Positions 10,839 to 18,698 of a stretch of DNA of 64,000 nt are shown here, one piece after another; position 1 is the first letter of the stretch, and every line of letters begins with the position of its first letter. The notes under the pieces were generated by a model. That model saw only the letters and a program-made list of their open reading frames with translations. It was not told the DNA's origin and did no database searches. This DNA is from Gammaproteobacteria bacterium (GTDB lineage Bacteria > Pseudomonadota > Gammaproteobacteria > Pseudomonadales > Azotimanducaceae). The stretch lies in contig JAUIED010000001.1 in NCBI GenBank assembly GCA_030428905.1, positions 1 through 64,000 on the forward strand, written 5' to 3'. The translations under genes were made by a program, and so were the position numbers.

Positions 10839-12257
10839 TCAGCCCAGGCGATCGATCACATCGCCAAAGAGCTCCGCATCATCCGGCAGCACTTTCGGTG
10901 TCGCCAGCGGCTTGGATATCCAGGTGATGTTGATCAGGTGCTTCCAGTTGATGTTCTCGTTGGTGGAGTTGTTGCCCCAGCTACCGCATCCCAGTGAGAA
11001 CGTCTGACGCATGCCGTTCCACAGATTGCCGCTGTTCGACGGCGCCTGCGGCTGATTGACCATGACCCGCGAGGTCTTGGTCTGCATACCGAGCTTGAGA
11101 ATGTTCTCGTCGCTCGTGGAGTAGATGCCGCAGGAGTGGCCCTGGCCCTGATACGCCTGAATTTCGTTGGTGAGTGCGATGGCTTCGTCGATGTCTTTGA
11201 CCTTGTAGAAGGCCATGACGGCCGACAGCTTCTCGCCGGAGTAGGGATGCTCCGGTCCGGTGCCGGTTTCCGGCATGACGATGAAGGTGCGGTCTTCCGG
11301 GATGTCCACTCCGGCCATGGCGCACAGCACCTGCGGGCGCTTCACGACCGCCTTGGTGTTCAGGTGGCCATGATCGTCCCACAGCACCTTGGCGATCTTC
11401 TCGTAGTCGCCGGGCTGCGCCAGATAGCCTCCCTGCTTGACGAGCTCATCGAGCAGCTTGTCGTAGATCGCTTCCACCGCGATCACGGCGTTGTCTGCAG
11501 AGCAGGATGCGGCCAGATCCAGCGTTTTGGAGATACGGATCTTCTCGGCGGCATCAGCGATGTTGGCAGTTTCATCCACCGTGATCACCGCGTTCCCGGC
11601 ACCCACGCCGAGTGCCGGCGTGCCGCTGGAGTAGGCGGCCTTCACCATGCCCGGACCACCGGTGGCGAGAATACGGTCGCACTGCTTCATGAGCTCTTCC
11701 GTGCGCTCAAGGCTGACTTCGCCGATGTCCTGCACGAGATCCGCCGGCGCACCAAGGCGCGCGATGGCTTCGCGCATACGCTCGACAATGTAGCGGTTGG
11801 TGAGCTTGGCGCGCGGGTGCGGGGCAATGACGATGGCATTGCGGCCCTTCACCGCCTGAATGGCCTTGATCACCGGCGTCGCTTCCGGGTTGGTGGACGG
11901 CGACAGCGCGCCGATCACGCCTACCGGCTTGGCGATCTTGATGATGTTGCGCTCTTTATCTTCTTCGATGACGCCCACGGACTGGTCCGGCAGGATGTCC
12001 ATCAGGGTGGCGCGGGTTTTCACCGCGATCTTGGCGTAGGTGCCGTCGTAGTCACCGAGCTCGGTTTCTTCGAGCTTCATCTTGGTGATCTTCTCGGCCT
12101 CGCCCGGCTGCGCGCACGACCACACCATGCCGCGGATCAGCTCATCGACCTGTTCCTGGGTGTAGTTTTCGATCTGTGCCTGTGCTGCGCGGGCCCGCGC
12201 GATGATGGCGGCCACCGCCTCTGCGGCGTTATCCACGGTATCCGGCTGTGCTGACAT
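10839..12257 (-). CDS. CoA-acylating aldehyde dehydrogenase
   Basis: A 472-residue member of the acylating branch (AdhE N-terminal domain, EutE, SauS). The catalytic Cys lies in [13 protein letters not shown], the Rossmann region in [18 protein letters not shown], and [17 protein letters not shown] is also typical of this branch. It oxidises an aldehyde to an acyl-CoA with NAD(P)+ and CoA, or runs in reverse. The sequence looks closest to sulfoacetaldehyde dehydrogenase-type enzymes, but the mutase downstream makes propanal or a related aldehyde plausible. GGAGGG lies 10 nt before the ATG. It is the first gene of the ald-scpA-meaB-hldE unit. Confidence 0.85.
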   Translation of the reverse strand: MSAQPDTVDNAAEAVAAIIARARAAQAQIENYTQEQVDELIRGMVWSCAQPGEAEKITKMKLEETELGDYDGTYAKIAVKTRATLMDILPDQSVGVIEEDKERNIIKIAKPVGVIGALSPSTNPEATPVIKAIQAVKGRNAIVIAPHPRAKLTNRYIVERMREAIARLGAPADLVQDIGEVSLERTEELMKQCDRILATGGPGMVKAAYSSGTPALGVGAGNAVITVDETANIADAAEKIRISKTLDLAASCSADNAVIAVEAIYDKLLDELVKQGGYLAQPGDYEKIAKVLWDDHGHLNTKAVVKRPQVLCAMAGVDIPEDRTFIVMPETGTGPEHPYSGEKLSAVMAFYKVKDIDEAIALTNEIQAYQGQGHSCGIYSTSDENILKLGMQTKTSRVMVNQPQAPSNSGNLWNGMRQTFSLGCGSWGNNSTNENINWKHLINITWISKPLATPKVLPDDAELFGDVIDRLG

Positions 12258-12349
12258 AAGAGCGCCCTCCAGAGAATGAAGTGTTAGCCGGAGAAGGATA
12301 CCACCGGCATCGACAGCGCCAAAGCTGAGTCGCGTTATAGAAATGTGCG

Positions 12350-12808
12350 TCAGCGGGGCAGCAGCACCGCGTAGTCGCCCTCGAAGGTGGCCGCGGGCTC
12401 GCCGTTTGCGGCGATGGAGGCGGTGAGCGTGAAGCGCGTCTTGCGGCTTTCTTCGAGCCGTTCAAAGGCCTGCACCTGCTCACCGAAGTCGCACACCGAG
12501 ACGATACGCTCCTTCACGGGTCGGGCGTAGTGCATGCGGGCATCCGCCAGCACGATGGAGCCGGAGAGGCCGCGCAGCTCCATCTGCAGGTGCACCATGG
12601 ACCAGCCGCACAGGGCGTTGATGGCATAGAGGCTGCCGGCGAAGCCGGTGCCATGCAGGTTGATGTTCGGCGCGAGGTCCGCCGCCACAGTCAGCACGTC
12701 GTCGGCAAACGACACGAGTTCGACCTGCATGGCGGCAGACAGCGGTATCTGCTCGTACCACACCCGGGTGAGCTCCGCGCAGATTGCATCGATGTCTGCT
12801 TGCGCCAC
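12350..12808 (-). CDS. Hot-dog fold thioesterase, YiiD C-terminal domain-like
   Basis: About 152 residues with the hot-dog helix region NLHGTGFAGSLYAINALCGW, which matches the putative thioesterase domain at the C terminus of YiiD. The chosen start is GTG at 12808, 6 nt after AGAGGG; the frame stays open further upstream without a better start. It probably hydrolyses an acyl thioester, but the substrate is unknown. It is divergent from the lauroyltransferase gene with about 60 bp between them. Confidence 0.75.
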   Translation of the reverse strand: MAQADIDAICAELTRVWYEQIPLSAAMQVELVSFADDVLTVAADLAPNINLHGTGFAGSLYAINALCGWSMVHLQMELRGLSGSIVLADARMHYARPVKERIVSVCDFGEQVQAFERLEESRKTRFTLTASIAANGEPAATFEGDYAVLLPR

Positions 12809-12858
12809 GGGATTCCCTCTCTGCAAAACGAGGCCATCATAGCACCCGACGCTTTCTG

Positions 12859-12864
12859 TACACT
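12859..12864 (+). promoter_or_regulatory. -10-like box close to the acyltransferase start (leaderless candidate)
   Basis: TACACT ends 6 nt before the GTG at 12871. No Shine-Dalgarno sequence is visible between them. If this is the true -10, transcription starts at or next to the start codon. No convincing -35 is seen. Confidence 0.35.
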
Positions 12865-12870
12865 GCGCCC

Positions 12871-13788
12871 GTGCCACGCAAGAAGACCCATGCCTACGGG
12901 CTCCGCTCCCCCCGCGCCTGGCCGACGTGGATCATTGTCGGCTTTGGCTGGCTGATCGCCCGCCTGCCTGTCTCGGCCCTGTTCGCGCTCGGCCGCGGCA
13001 TCGGCGTGCTGGGCTACCATCTGGCTGGCAGCCGTCGGCATGCGGCCACCGTGAACATCAACCTGTGCTTTCCGGAGCTGTCTGAAGATGAGCGTACCGA
13101 CATGGTGCGCGCCACCTTCCAGCACACAGCCCTCGGCGCTCTGGAAGCCATGCTGCCATGGATGAACCCTGAACGTGATTTGACGCCACACATCGACGTG
13201 GCGGGTGCCGAGCACTACCGCAAAGCCCAGGCCGAAGGCCGCGGCGTGCTCGTGCTGGCCGCACACTTCACCACCATGGACGTCATCAGTCAGCCGCTCG
13301 CCAGGCTCGGCACCTTCGATGTGATGTATCGGTTCAACAAAAACCCGGTGTGGGAATGGCTGCAAGTCAGCGGCAGACGCCACTACTTCGACGGCGTGGT
13401 AGAGCGGCAGGACACACGCCAGGTGCTCAAACGCCTGCGGGCTGGCCGCTCGATCTGGTACGCCGCGGATCAGGACTACGGCGCCAAGCATTCCGTGTTT
13501 GCGCCGTTCTTCGGGGTACCCGCGGCAACCATCACGGCCACCAGCCGTTTTACCCGGCTGAACGGCTCGCCGGTGGTGCTGATGACGACGCACCGGGATT
13601 TACGCACACACCGGTGGCGCATCGAATTTCACCCCAAGCTCAGCGACTTCCCCACGGGCGATGACATTGCGGATGCCACCACCATCAACGCGCTGCTCGA
13701 AGCGCACATCCGCCACCAGCCAGAGCAGTACCTGTGGGTGCACAAGCGTTTCAAGACCCGCCCGCCTGGCGAGGCGCCAGTGTATTGA
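12871..13788 (+). CDS. Lysophospholipid acyltransferase family; lipid A lauroyl/myristoyltransferase-like
   Basis: About 305 residues. A hydrophobic N-terminal anchor (TWIIVGFGWLIARLPVSALFALG) is followed by the LPLAT core with the HX4D catalytic motif in AAHFTTMDV, then DQDYG and FAPFFGVPAAT, as in LpxL/HtrB and LpxM. It adds a secondary acyl chain to lipid A precursors at the inner membrane. The GTG at 12871 fits family length. It stands alone, convergent with a small membrane protein gene. Whether it is LpxL or LpxM, and its chain preference, cannot be decided here. Confidence 0.9.
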   Translation: MPRKKTHAYGLRSPRAWPTWIIVGFGWLIARLPVSALFALGRGIGVLGYHLAGSRRHAATVNINLCFPELSEDERTDMVRATFQHTALGALEAMLPWMNPERDLTPHIDVAGAEHYRKAQAEGRGVLVLAAHFTTMDVISQPLARLGTFDVMYRFNKNPVWEWLQVSGRRHYFDGVVERQDTRQVLKRLRAGRSIWYAADQDYGAKHSVFAPFFGVPAATITATSRFTRLNGSPVVLMTTHRDLRTHRWRIEFHPKLSDFPTGDDIADATTINALLEAHIRHQPEQYLWVHKRFKTRPPGEAPVY

Positions 13789-13795
13789 GGCGGCG

Positions 13796-14179
13796 TCAAC
13801 CTCGGGCTGCAGCGAAGGAACGCGCGCAACCGAGGAGCACCAGGGTAAGCACCACCTCCACGGCGATGAAAACGGTTGCGAATGGCGCGTCGTGCAGCAG
13901 CGTTGCCAACGTGCGAAAAAGCGCCGCCCCTCCGAGCAGCATTGCCGCCGAGTAGAGCCAGATAGGCTGGCGCTGCCACGCGCCCAGAAAACACATGGCA
14001 GCGATGGCGACGAAAAACGACGCCATGTCGCCGACCTGGGTACTACGGCCCATGCCTTCCAGATACGGCATGCCGAGCGATGCGGCAGTCTGCGCGGGTT
14101 GTGCCAGAAATCCGATACCGTTTGCCAGCATCAGTACGCCCGGCAGTGCCGCTATCACACGAACGATGTTCTTCTTCAT
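13796..14179 (-). CDS. Small integral membrane protein, unknown function
   Basis: A 127-residue protein with four predicted membrane segments (about 7-25, 50-68, 74-92, 101-118). The segment SLGMPYLEGMGRSTQVGDMASFF resembles the region after helix 1 in DUF4345-like four-helix proteins, but I do not assign it firmly. The start follows the stop of the glycosyltransferase gene immediately, so it is the last gene of the LPS-modification operon 18260-13796. Its role there is unknown. Confidence 0.65.
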   Translation of the reverse strand: MKKNIVRVIAALPGVLMLANGIGFLAQPAQTAASLGMPYLEGMGRSTQVGDMASFFVAIAAMCFLGAWQRQPIWLYSAAMLLGGAALFRTLATLLHDAPFATVFIAVEVVLTLVLLGCARSFAAARG

Positions 14180-15181
14180 TTACGCCCTGTCCTCGTTTCG
14201 GCTGTTTGCCACAAGCGCTTGTAGCCGCCGCGCAAGCGCCGGCACGGAAAACTCTTGCTCCGCCCTGAGGCGGGCAGCGCCATCCACCGCTGCCGCCAGA
14301 GCGTCTGCTACGGCTTGCGCCACCGCATCCGGGGTGTCGTGATCATAGTATGTGCCAGTACGACCCAAAACATATTCAGGCCCCGGCACGCGACTGCACA
14401 CCACGGGGACGCCGGCTGCCATGGCCTCCAGCGCTGTCATGCCGAACGCTTCCGCGTCCACCGAGGTGATGAGCAGCACATCGAACGCTGAATAGTAACG
14501 ACGCGCGTCAGCAATGAAGCCGCACCGCTGCATGCACGGACTGTCGATCGCCAGAGTGCCTTCGCCCAACATGGCAAGAGTGACCGCCTGGGGCATGGCA
14601 TCGATCGCGCGCACGGCCAGCTCCGGTCGCTTCTTTGCATGCAACCTGCCGACCCACCCCACCACCACGCCGTCCGCTGGTAGACCGAGCTGGCGCCGCG
14701 CCTCATCGCGCGGCAACCGGGTTGCATCGACTGCGTCGAGGTCCAGCACATTGGGCAGCAGCTGCACCCCATCGACAACCGATGCAAGCTCCTGACAGAC
14801 CGGCGGCGACACACCCGCGTATGTCGCGTGCCGCTCCAAACGTGCCGCAAGCCGCCGCCGCCAACGCGCAAAGTAGCGAAACTCGTGCGCAACAATCATG
14901 CGCTCGAGGCCGAGAATGCGCGCCACGCTTGCCGCCCGATAACGGTGGCATATTGCCATACGCACCATCTCCGGAAGCAGACGACGAACACCCGAGGCCA
15001 CACTTCTGGTGGCGCGCATGTCATCCGCACCCAGATACACAAACCCCTGAACCGGCTCAGCGCTTGGGGGCTGAAGTATCACCGTGAGACATTGCTCACC
15101 GGACATGCGCAATGCCTTCTCGTAGGCCTGACAAAGCTCTGCAAACGGCGGATAGTCGCTCGGGCAGAGCTGCAGAATCAC
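14180..15181 (-). CDS. GT-B glycosyltransferase, family 4-like (LPS core, WapH-like position)
   Basis: About 333 residues. The C-terminal Rossmann half is clear: VVGWVGRLHAKKRPELAVRAI, and the nucleotide-sugar EX7E motif in EAFGMTALEAMAAGVPVV. The start is GTG at 15181, overlapping the carbamoyltransferase stop as GTGA. In Pseudomonas a glycosyltransferase gene (wapH) adjoins the LPS carbamoyltransferase gene wapO, and the order here is the same. It probably adds a hexose or hexosamine to the core. Sugar and linkage are unknown. Confidence 0.85.
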   Translation of the reverse strand: MILQLCPSDYPPFAELCQAYEKALRMSGEQCLTVILQPPSAEPVQGFVYLGADDMRATRSVASGVRRLLPEMVRMAICHRYRAASVARILGLERMIVAHEFRYFARWRRRLAARLERHATYAGVSPPVCQELASVVDGVQLLPNVLDLDAVDATRLPRDEARRQLGLPADGVVVGWVGRLHAKKRPELAVRAIDAMPQAVTLAMLGEGTLAIDSPCMQRCGFIADARRYYSAFDVLLITSVDAEAFGMTALEAMAAGVPVVCSRVPGPEYVLGRTGTYYDHDTPDAVAQAVADALAAAVDGAARLRAEQEFSVPALARRLQALVANSRNEDRA

Positions 15182-16911
15182 ACCGGTGCCGCTTTCGTGA
15201 CGAGGATGTCGTTGAGCACCAGATACTCCAGATCGCAACCAAGGAACATGTTGATGGCATCCGTTGGCGTGCACACCATGGGTTCACCACGACGATTGAG
15301 TGACGTGTTGAGCACAACGCCGTTACCGGTGAGCTGTTCCAGCGCTTCGATGAGCGCGTAGTATCTAGGGTTCGTGTCTTTCTGCACGATCTGAATGCGC
15401 GCCGTCCCGTCTTCGTGCACCACCTCCGGCACCCGCTCTCGCCAACCATCTTGCACCTGAAAAGTGATGGTCATATACGGTGCCGGGTGGTCGGTGCCCA
15501 CCATGTCTGGAGCGACGCGATCCAGCACGCTGGGGCAGAACGGCCGCCAGCGCTCGCGGAATTTGATCTGTTCATTGATGCGATCAGCGATGCCCGGAGC
15601 CGACGGACAACCGAGTATGGAGCGGTTACCGAGCGCACGCGGGCCGAACTCCATGCGCCCCTGAAACCACGCCACCGGATGGCCGTCGGCAAGCAGCCGC
15701 GCCGTTTCCCCAGGTGTGTCGTTCAGCCTGCGAGCGTGCAGTGCCGCACCGTGGGCGGCGACAGCTTCGTTTACTGACCTGTCATCGTACGCCGGGCCGA
15801 GATAAGCATGTCGCATGGGTATCAGCCGTTCGCCACGTTCAGCAGCAACGAACGTTGCGGCACCCAGAGCGGTGCCGGAATCACCGGCGGCAGGCTGCAC
15901 GAACAACCGCTCTACGTGCGGCAGATCGAGAATGTGCTGGTTCAGTTTGACGTTGAGTGCTCCGCCCCCGGCAAACGCGAGCTGGCCTGAGCGGCGCAGT
16001 TCATCACCCAGATACTGTTCCAGAAGTGCCAGGCAGCGCTTCTCGAAAAGATCCTGCACAGAGGCTGCGTAGTCGATGTAGGGCTCGTCTGCAGTTTCCT
16101 CCCGTCGCGGCGGCCCGAGCCAGTCGATGAGCTTCGGGCTGAAGTAGTAACCGTGACCATTGGCTTTGTAGCGGCGCAGCCCGACGGTGTTGATGTACCG
16201 GGTATTGGCACGAAATCCTTCCCGGTTTTCCGGCAGCAGGCGGCTCAGGTCGTAACGTGTGGGGTCGCCGTACGGCGCCATCCCCATCACCTTGTATTCG
16301 CCGTCGAGCATCTCGAAGCCGAGGAACTCCGTCATGGCTCCATACATGCCGGACAGAGAGTGCGGATCGTAGAACTCCTTGAGTTTGTGGATTCTGCCGT
16401 TTTCGCCGTAACCGAAGAACGTAGTCGCATACTCGCCTTTGCCGTCCACGCCCATGATTGCGCAGCGACCTTCAAAACCCGACAGATGGTAAGCGCTGGA
16501 GGCATGCGCCAGATGGTGCAATACCGGCACAAACTCCGTGCGCGACCAATCGATACCAAACGCCTCGCCAGCCTCGAAAACTTTCTTTCGGTTACGCCGG
16601 TAACGGCGATTCCCGTTGAAGATTGCGTCGAGCGCTCGATCCGGCGCGTACCAGTAACCTGCCGCGTAGCGCCATCGCGCGGGCTCGAAGATGGAAACCG
16701 GCGCGTAGGGAAAGGCAACCACGTCGACCTCGGAGCCTTTGATACCCGCCTCTTCCAGGCAGTAGCGGGCAGACAGAACCGGCATCACGCCCTTGGCATG
16801 TTTGTCCCGGTTGAAACGCTCCTCTTCCGCCGCGGCAACAATCTCGCCGTCGATGAGTAGCGCCGCCGATGGGTCGTGCCCAAGGGCCCCGGACAAACCG
16901 AGAATAATCAC
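15178..16911 (-). CDS. NodU/CmcH-family carbamoyltransferase, probably for LPS core heptose
   Basis: A 577-residue two-domain enzyme. The N-terminal Kae1-like part has the metal-binding LHHLAHASSAY motif and GVDGKGEYATTFFGYG. The C-terminal carbamoyl-adenylate part has QGRMEFGPRALGNRSILG and VLNTSLNRRGEPMV. The family transfers carbamoyl from carbamoyl phosphate to hydroxyls. Its position between a core glycosyltransferase and a kinase-like gene matches WapO of Pseudomonas, which carbamoylates heptose II. It overlaps its neighbours by 4 bp at both ends. The substrate assignment rests on context. Confidence 0.88.
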   Translation of the reverse strand: MIILGLSGALGHDPSAALLIDGEIVAAAEEERFNRDKHAKGVMPVLSARYCLEEAGIKGSEVDVVAFPYAPVSIFEPARWRYAAGYWYAPDRALDAIFNGNRRYRRNRKKVFEAGEAFGIDWSRTEFVPVLHHLAHASSAYHLSGFEGRCAIMGVDGKGEYATTFFGYGENGRIHKLKEFYDPHSLSGMYGAMTEFLGFEMLDGEYKVMGMAPYGDPTRYDLSRLLPENREGFRANTRYINTVGLRRYKANGHGYYFSPKLIDWLGPPRREETADEPYIDYAASVQDLFEKRCLALLEQYLGDELRRSGQLAFAGGGALNVKLNQHILDLPHVERLFVQPAAGDSGTALGAATFVAAERGERLIPMRHAYLGPAYDDRSVNEAVAAHGAALHARRLNDTPGETARLLADGHPVAWFQGRMEFGPRALGNRSILGCPSAPGIADRINEQIKFRERWRPFCPSVLDRVAPDMVGTDHPAPYMTITFQVQDGWRERVPEVVHEDGTARIQIVQKDTNPRYYALIEALEQLTGNGVVLNTSLNRRGEPMVCTPTDAINMFLGCDLEYLVLNDILVTKAAPV

Positions 16912-18260
16912 CGCACCAATGCCTCCAGCTCAGGTGCGCGCACTATAGCGGCACGTACCGTATCCCGCACCGCCGAACCCTCCGGCCAGTTCGCGAGCAG
17001 GCGTGCAACGTCCTTGGCCGCATCACCGCCGTGACGCGTCAGACCGTCCACATCGATGAGCGCGAATCCTTCTCCCTGCCGAAGGAAATTGGTGGACTTC
17101 ATGTCTCCATGCACGATGCCTGCACGCCGCAACAACCGCAGCAGCCATACCACCGCATCAGCGCTGGACACATCGATGCTGCCACCTGCGGTCAATCCCG
17201 CTAGATCGTCGTCGCCGAGATCCTCGAAGACGAGATACGCAGGTCCCGGCCAGTAGACCGGCCCGGTTTCCAGGAGCGCAACCGGCCGTGCTGTCGGAAT
17301 GCCAAGAAACTCGAGCGTCAAGGCTGCCTCCCACGAGCGCCGCGCCCGCCGTTTGAAGATGCGCCGCAGCCGGTGCGTGAAGCCTTTGACGTTGTAGCGT
17401 TTGACGATCAGTGGCTGCCCATCAACGAAGACCCGAACCACCGTGGCGCTGCGGCCCTGTTTGAGAAACCTCGCCTGCGCACCAAATGCCGCATCCAGGT
17501 GGTCGAGAAAGTAGCGGCCCAGCTTCAACTGCTGGCGACGGCAGGCCAGGCGACGGCCGGCATCATGCAAAATCTCGAACTCCGTACAGGATCGCCGCGA
17601 CTTGGCCAGGTAGTAATCGATGCGCTTGCGACGCGCCTCATTCAGCCGGCCACCAAGTGCGGCAGCATCGGCCCGTACAGGGCGCACCTCGGCATAGGCT
17701 GCCAGCGCCTCGGCGGTGAGATCACCAGCCGCCACGGGGAACTGGGCGAGCAGTATGGCGAGCTCCGCGAGCCCGGCGTCCTCTGAAACCGAGCGTTGCA
17801 CAACACTGTCGCCATCAATGAAGTGCAGCACGCCACGATGCTGGAGGAAATTACCCAGGTGCAGGTCACCGTGCAGGAAGCCGGCCGCATGCAGGGTGGC
17901 AAGACCTGCCGCCAGCGGCGACACCAATGCCGCGGTCGCATGCTCAGCGCTGGGCAGGTGCTCGAAAAGCAGCCACGACGCTCCCGTTTCAAGGACGGCA
18001 GGCGTCGCGAGACCACTCAAGTGAAACGCCTCAATGCCCGCGCGCTCTCGGCCCAGACGCGCCGTAGAGCGCTCGCCGACGAACACCTTCAGCACGCCAG
18101 CAGGCTCAACAAGTGCGGTCAGGCGCTTGCCAGGCAGCCACCGCAGCACCCGCGTAACGTCAAACGTCCGACCGGCGATACTCAGCTGGAACGGCACCTC
18201 GAGGGTATTCGGCGCAGCTTCCAGTTCAGCAAGCCCCACCGTGTTCGTTTCACCCGCCAA
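16908..18260 (-). CDS. LPS core kinase-like protein with two tandem kinase domains
   Basis: A 450-residue protein with two protein-kinase-like folds of the WaaP/RIO type. The first (about 40-220) has HGDLHLGNFL and HFIDGDS; the second (about 265-450) has VDGQPLIVKRYNVKG (candidate Lys), LVFEDLGDD, HGDMKSTNFL and LIDVDGL. Both keep the catalytic Asp and the metal-site Asp; the first has a less clear phosphate-anchor Lys. It is a cytoplasmic sugar kinase candidate for core heptose, upstream of the carbamoyltransferase (ATGA overlap). TTG at 18260 has AGGAAA upstream. In Pseudomonas several kinase genes sit here; only this one is found in the window. Confidence 0.8.
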   Translation of the reverse strand: MAGETNTVGLAELEAAPNTLEVPFQLSIAGRTFDVTRVLRWLPGKRLTALVEPAGVLKVFVGERSTARLGRERAGIEAFHLSGLATPAVLETGASWLLFEHLPSAEHATAALVSPLAAGLATLHAAGFLHGDLHLGNFLQHRGVLHFIDGDSVVQRSVSEDAGLAELAILLAQFPVAAGDLTAEALAAYAEVRPVRADAAALGGRLNEARRKRIDYYLAKSRRSCTEFEILHDAGRRLACRRQQLKLGRYFLDHLDAAFGAQARFLKQGRSATVVRVFVDGQPLIVKRYNVKGFTHRLRRIFKRRARRSWEAALTLEFLGIPTARPVALLETGPVYWPGPAYLVFEDLGDDDLAGLTAGGSIDVSSADAVVWLLRLLRRAGIVHGDMKSTNFLRQGEGFALIDVDGLTRHGGDAAKDVARLLANWPEGSAVRDTVRAAIVRAPELEALVR

Positions 18261-18463
18261 GTCCGTTTCCTGCCGTCGTGCGTGGTGGCTAGTTTACTCA
18301 TTCAGGCGAACACCGGGGTGTGCAACGCCGAGCCACCTGTGCCACAGGGTGATTGCGAACTGGTTCGCAACTTTCCCGGGAACTACAAAACGTTCATATC
18401 CGGCTGCCCAACGCGCGACTACGCTTGAATCGTAGGACCAGACTCAACGAGAGAGACACGTCC

Positions 18464-18694
18464 ATGGGGCAATCCGACAGCAACGAGGAACACAGCAATC
18501 CCTGCAGGTTCGTGACGAAGTGTCCGATGTATCCGCAGTTTAAGAACGAGTTTGGACTCCGTATGTTCAAGCTCACCTACTGCGAAAGCACGAACTTTCC
18601 GCAATGCGCGCGTTACAAGCTCGCAAGTCAGGGCACCATGCCACCTGGCGACCTGTTGCCGAATGGCCGCACGCTGGCGCGCAGCACGCAGTAA
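18464..18694 (+). CDS. Cys-rich mini-protein associated with a signalling enzyme
   Basis: A 76-residue protein with four Cys at 14, 20, 40 and 48, in the pattern CRFVTKCPMY ... TYCESTNFPQCARYKL, ending with PPGDLLPNG. This resembles a short Cys domain found next to or fused with GGDEF, PAS and GAF proteins in other proteobacteria (from memory, not checked). It may bind a metal, Fe-S cluster or haem. The start codon ATG 18464 is preceded by GAGAGAGA. Its stop is 4 nt before the EAL protein start, so it is probably translated with it and could be its sensor partner. Confidence 0.7.
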   Translation: MGQSDSNEEHSNPCRFVTKCPMYPQFKNEFGLRMFKLTYCESTNFPQCARYKLASQGTMPPGDLLPNGRTLARSTQ

Positions 18695-18698
18695 CGCC

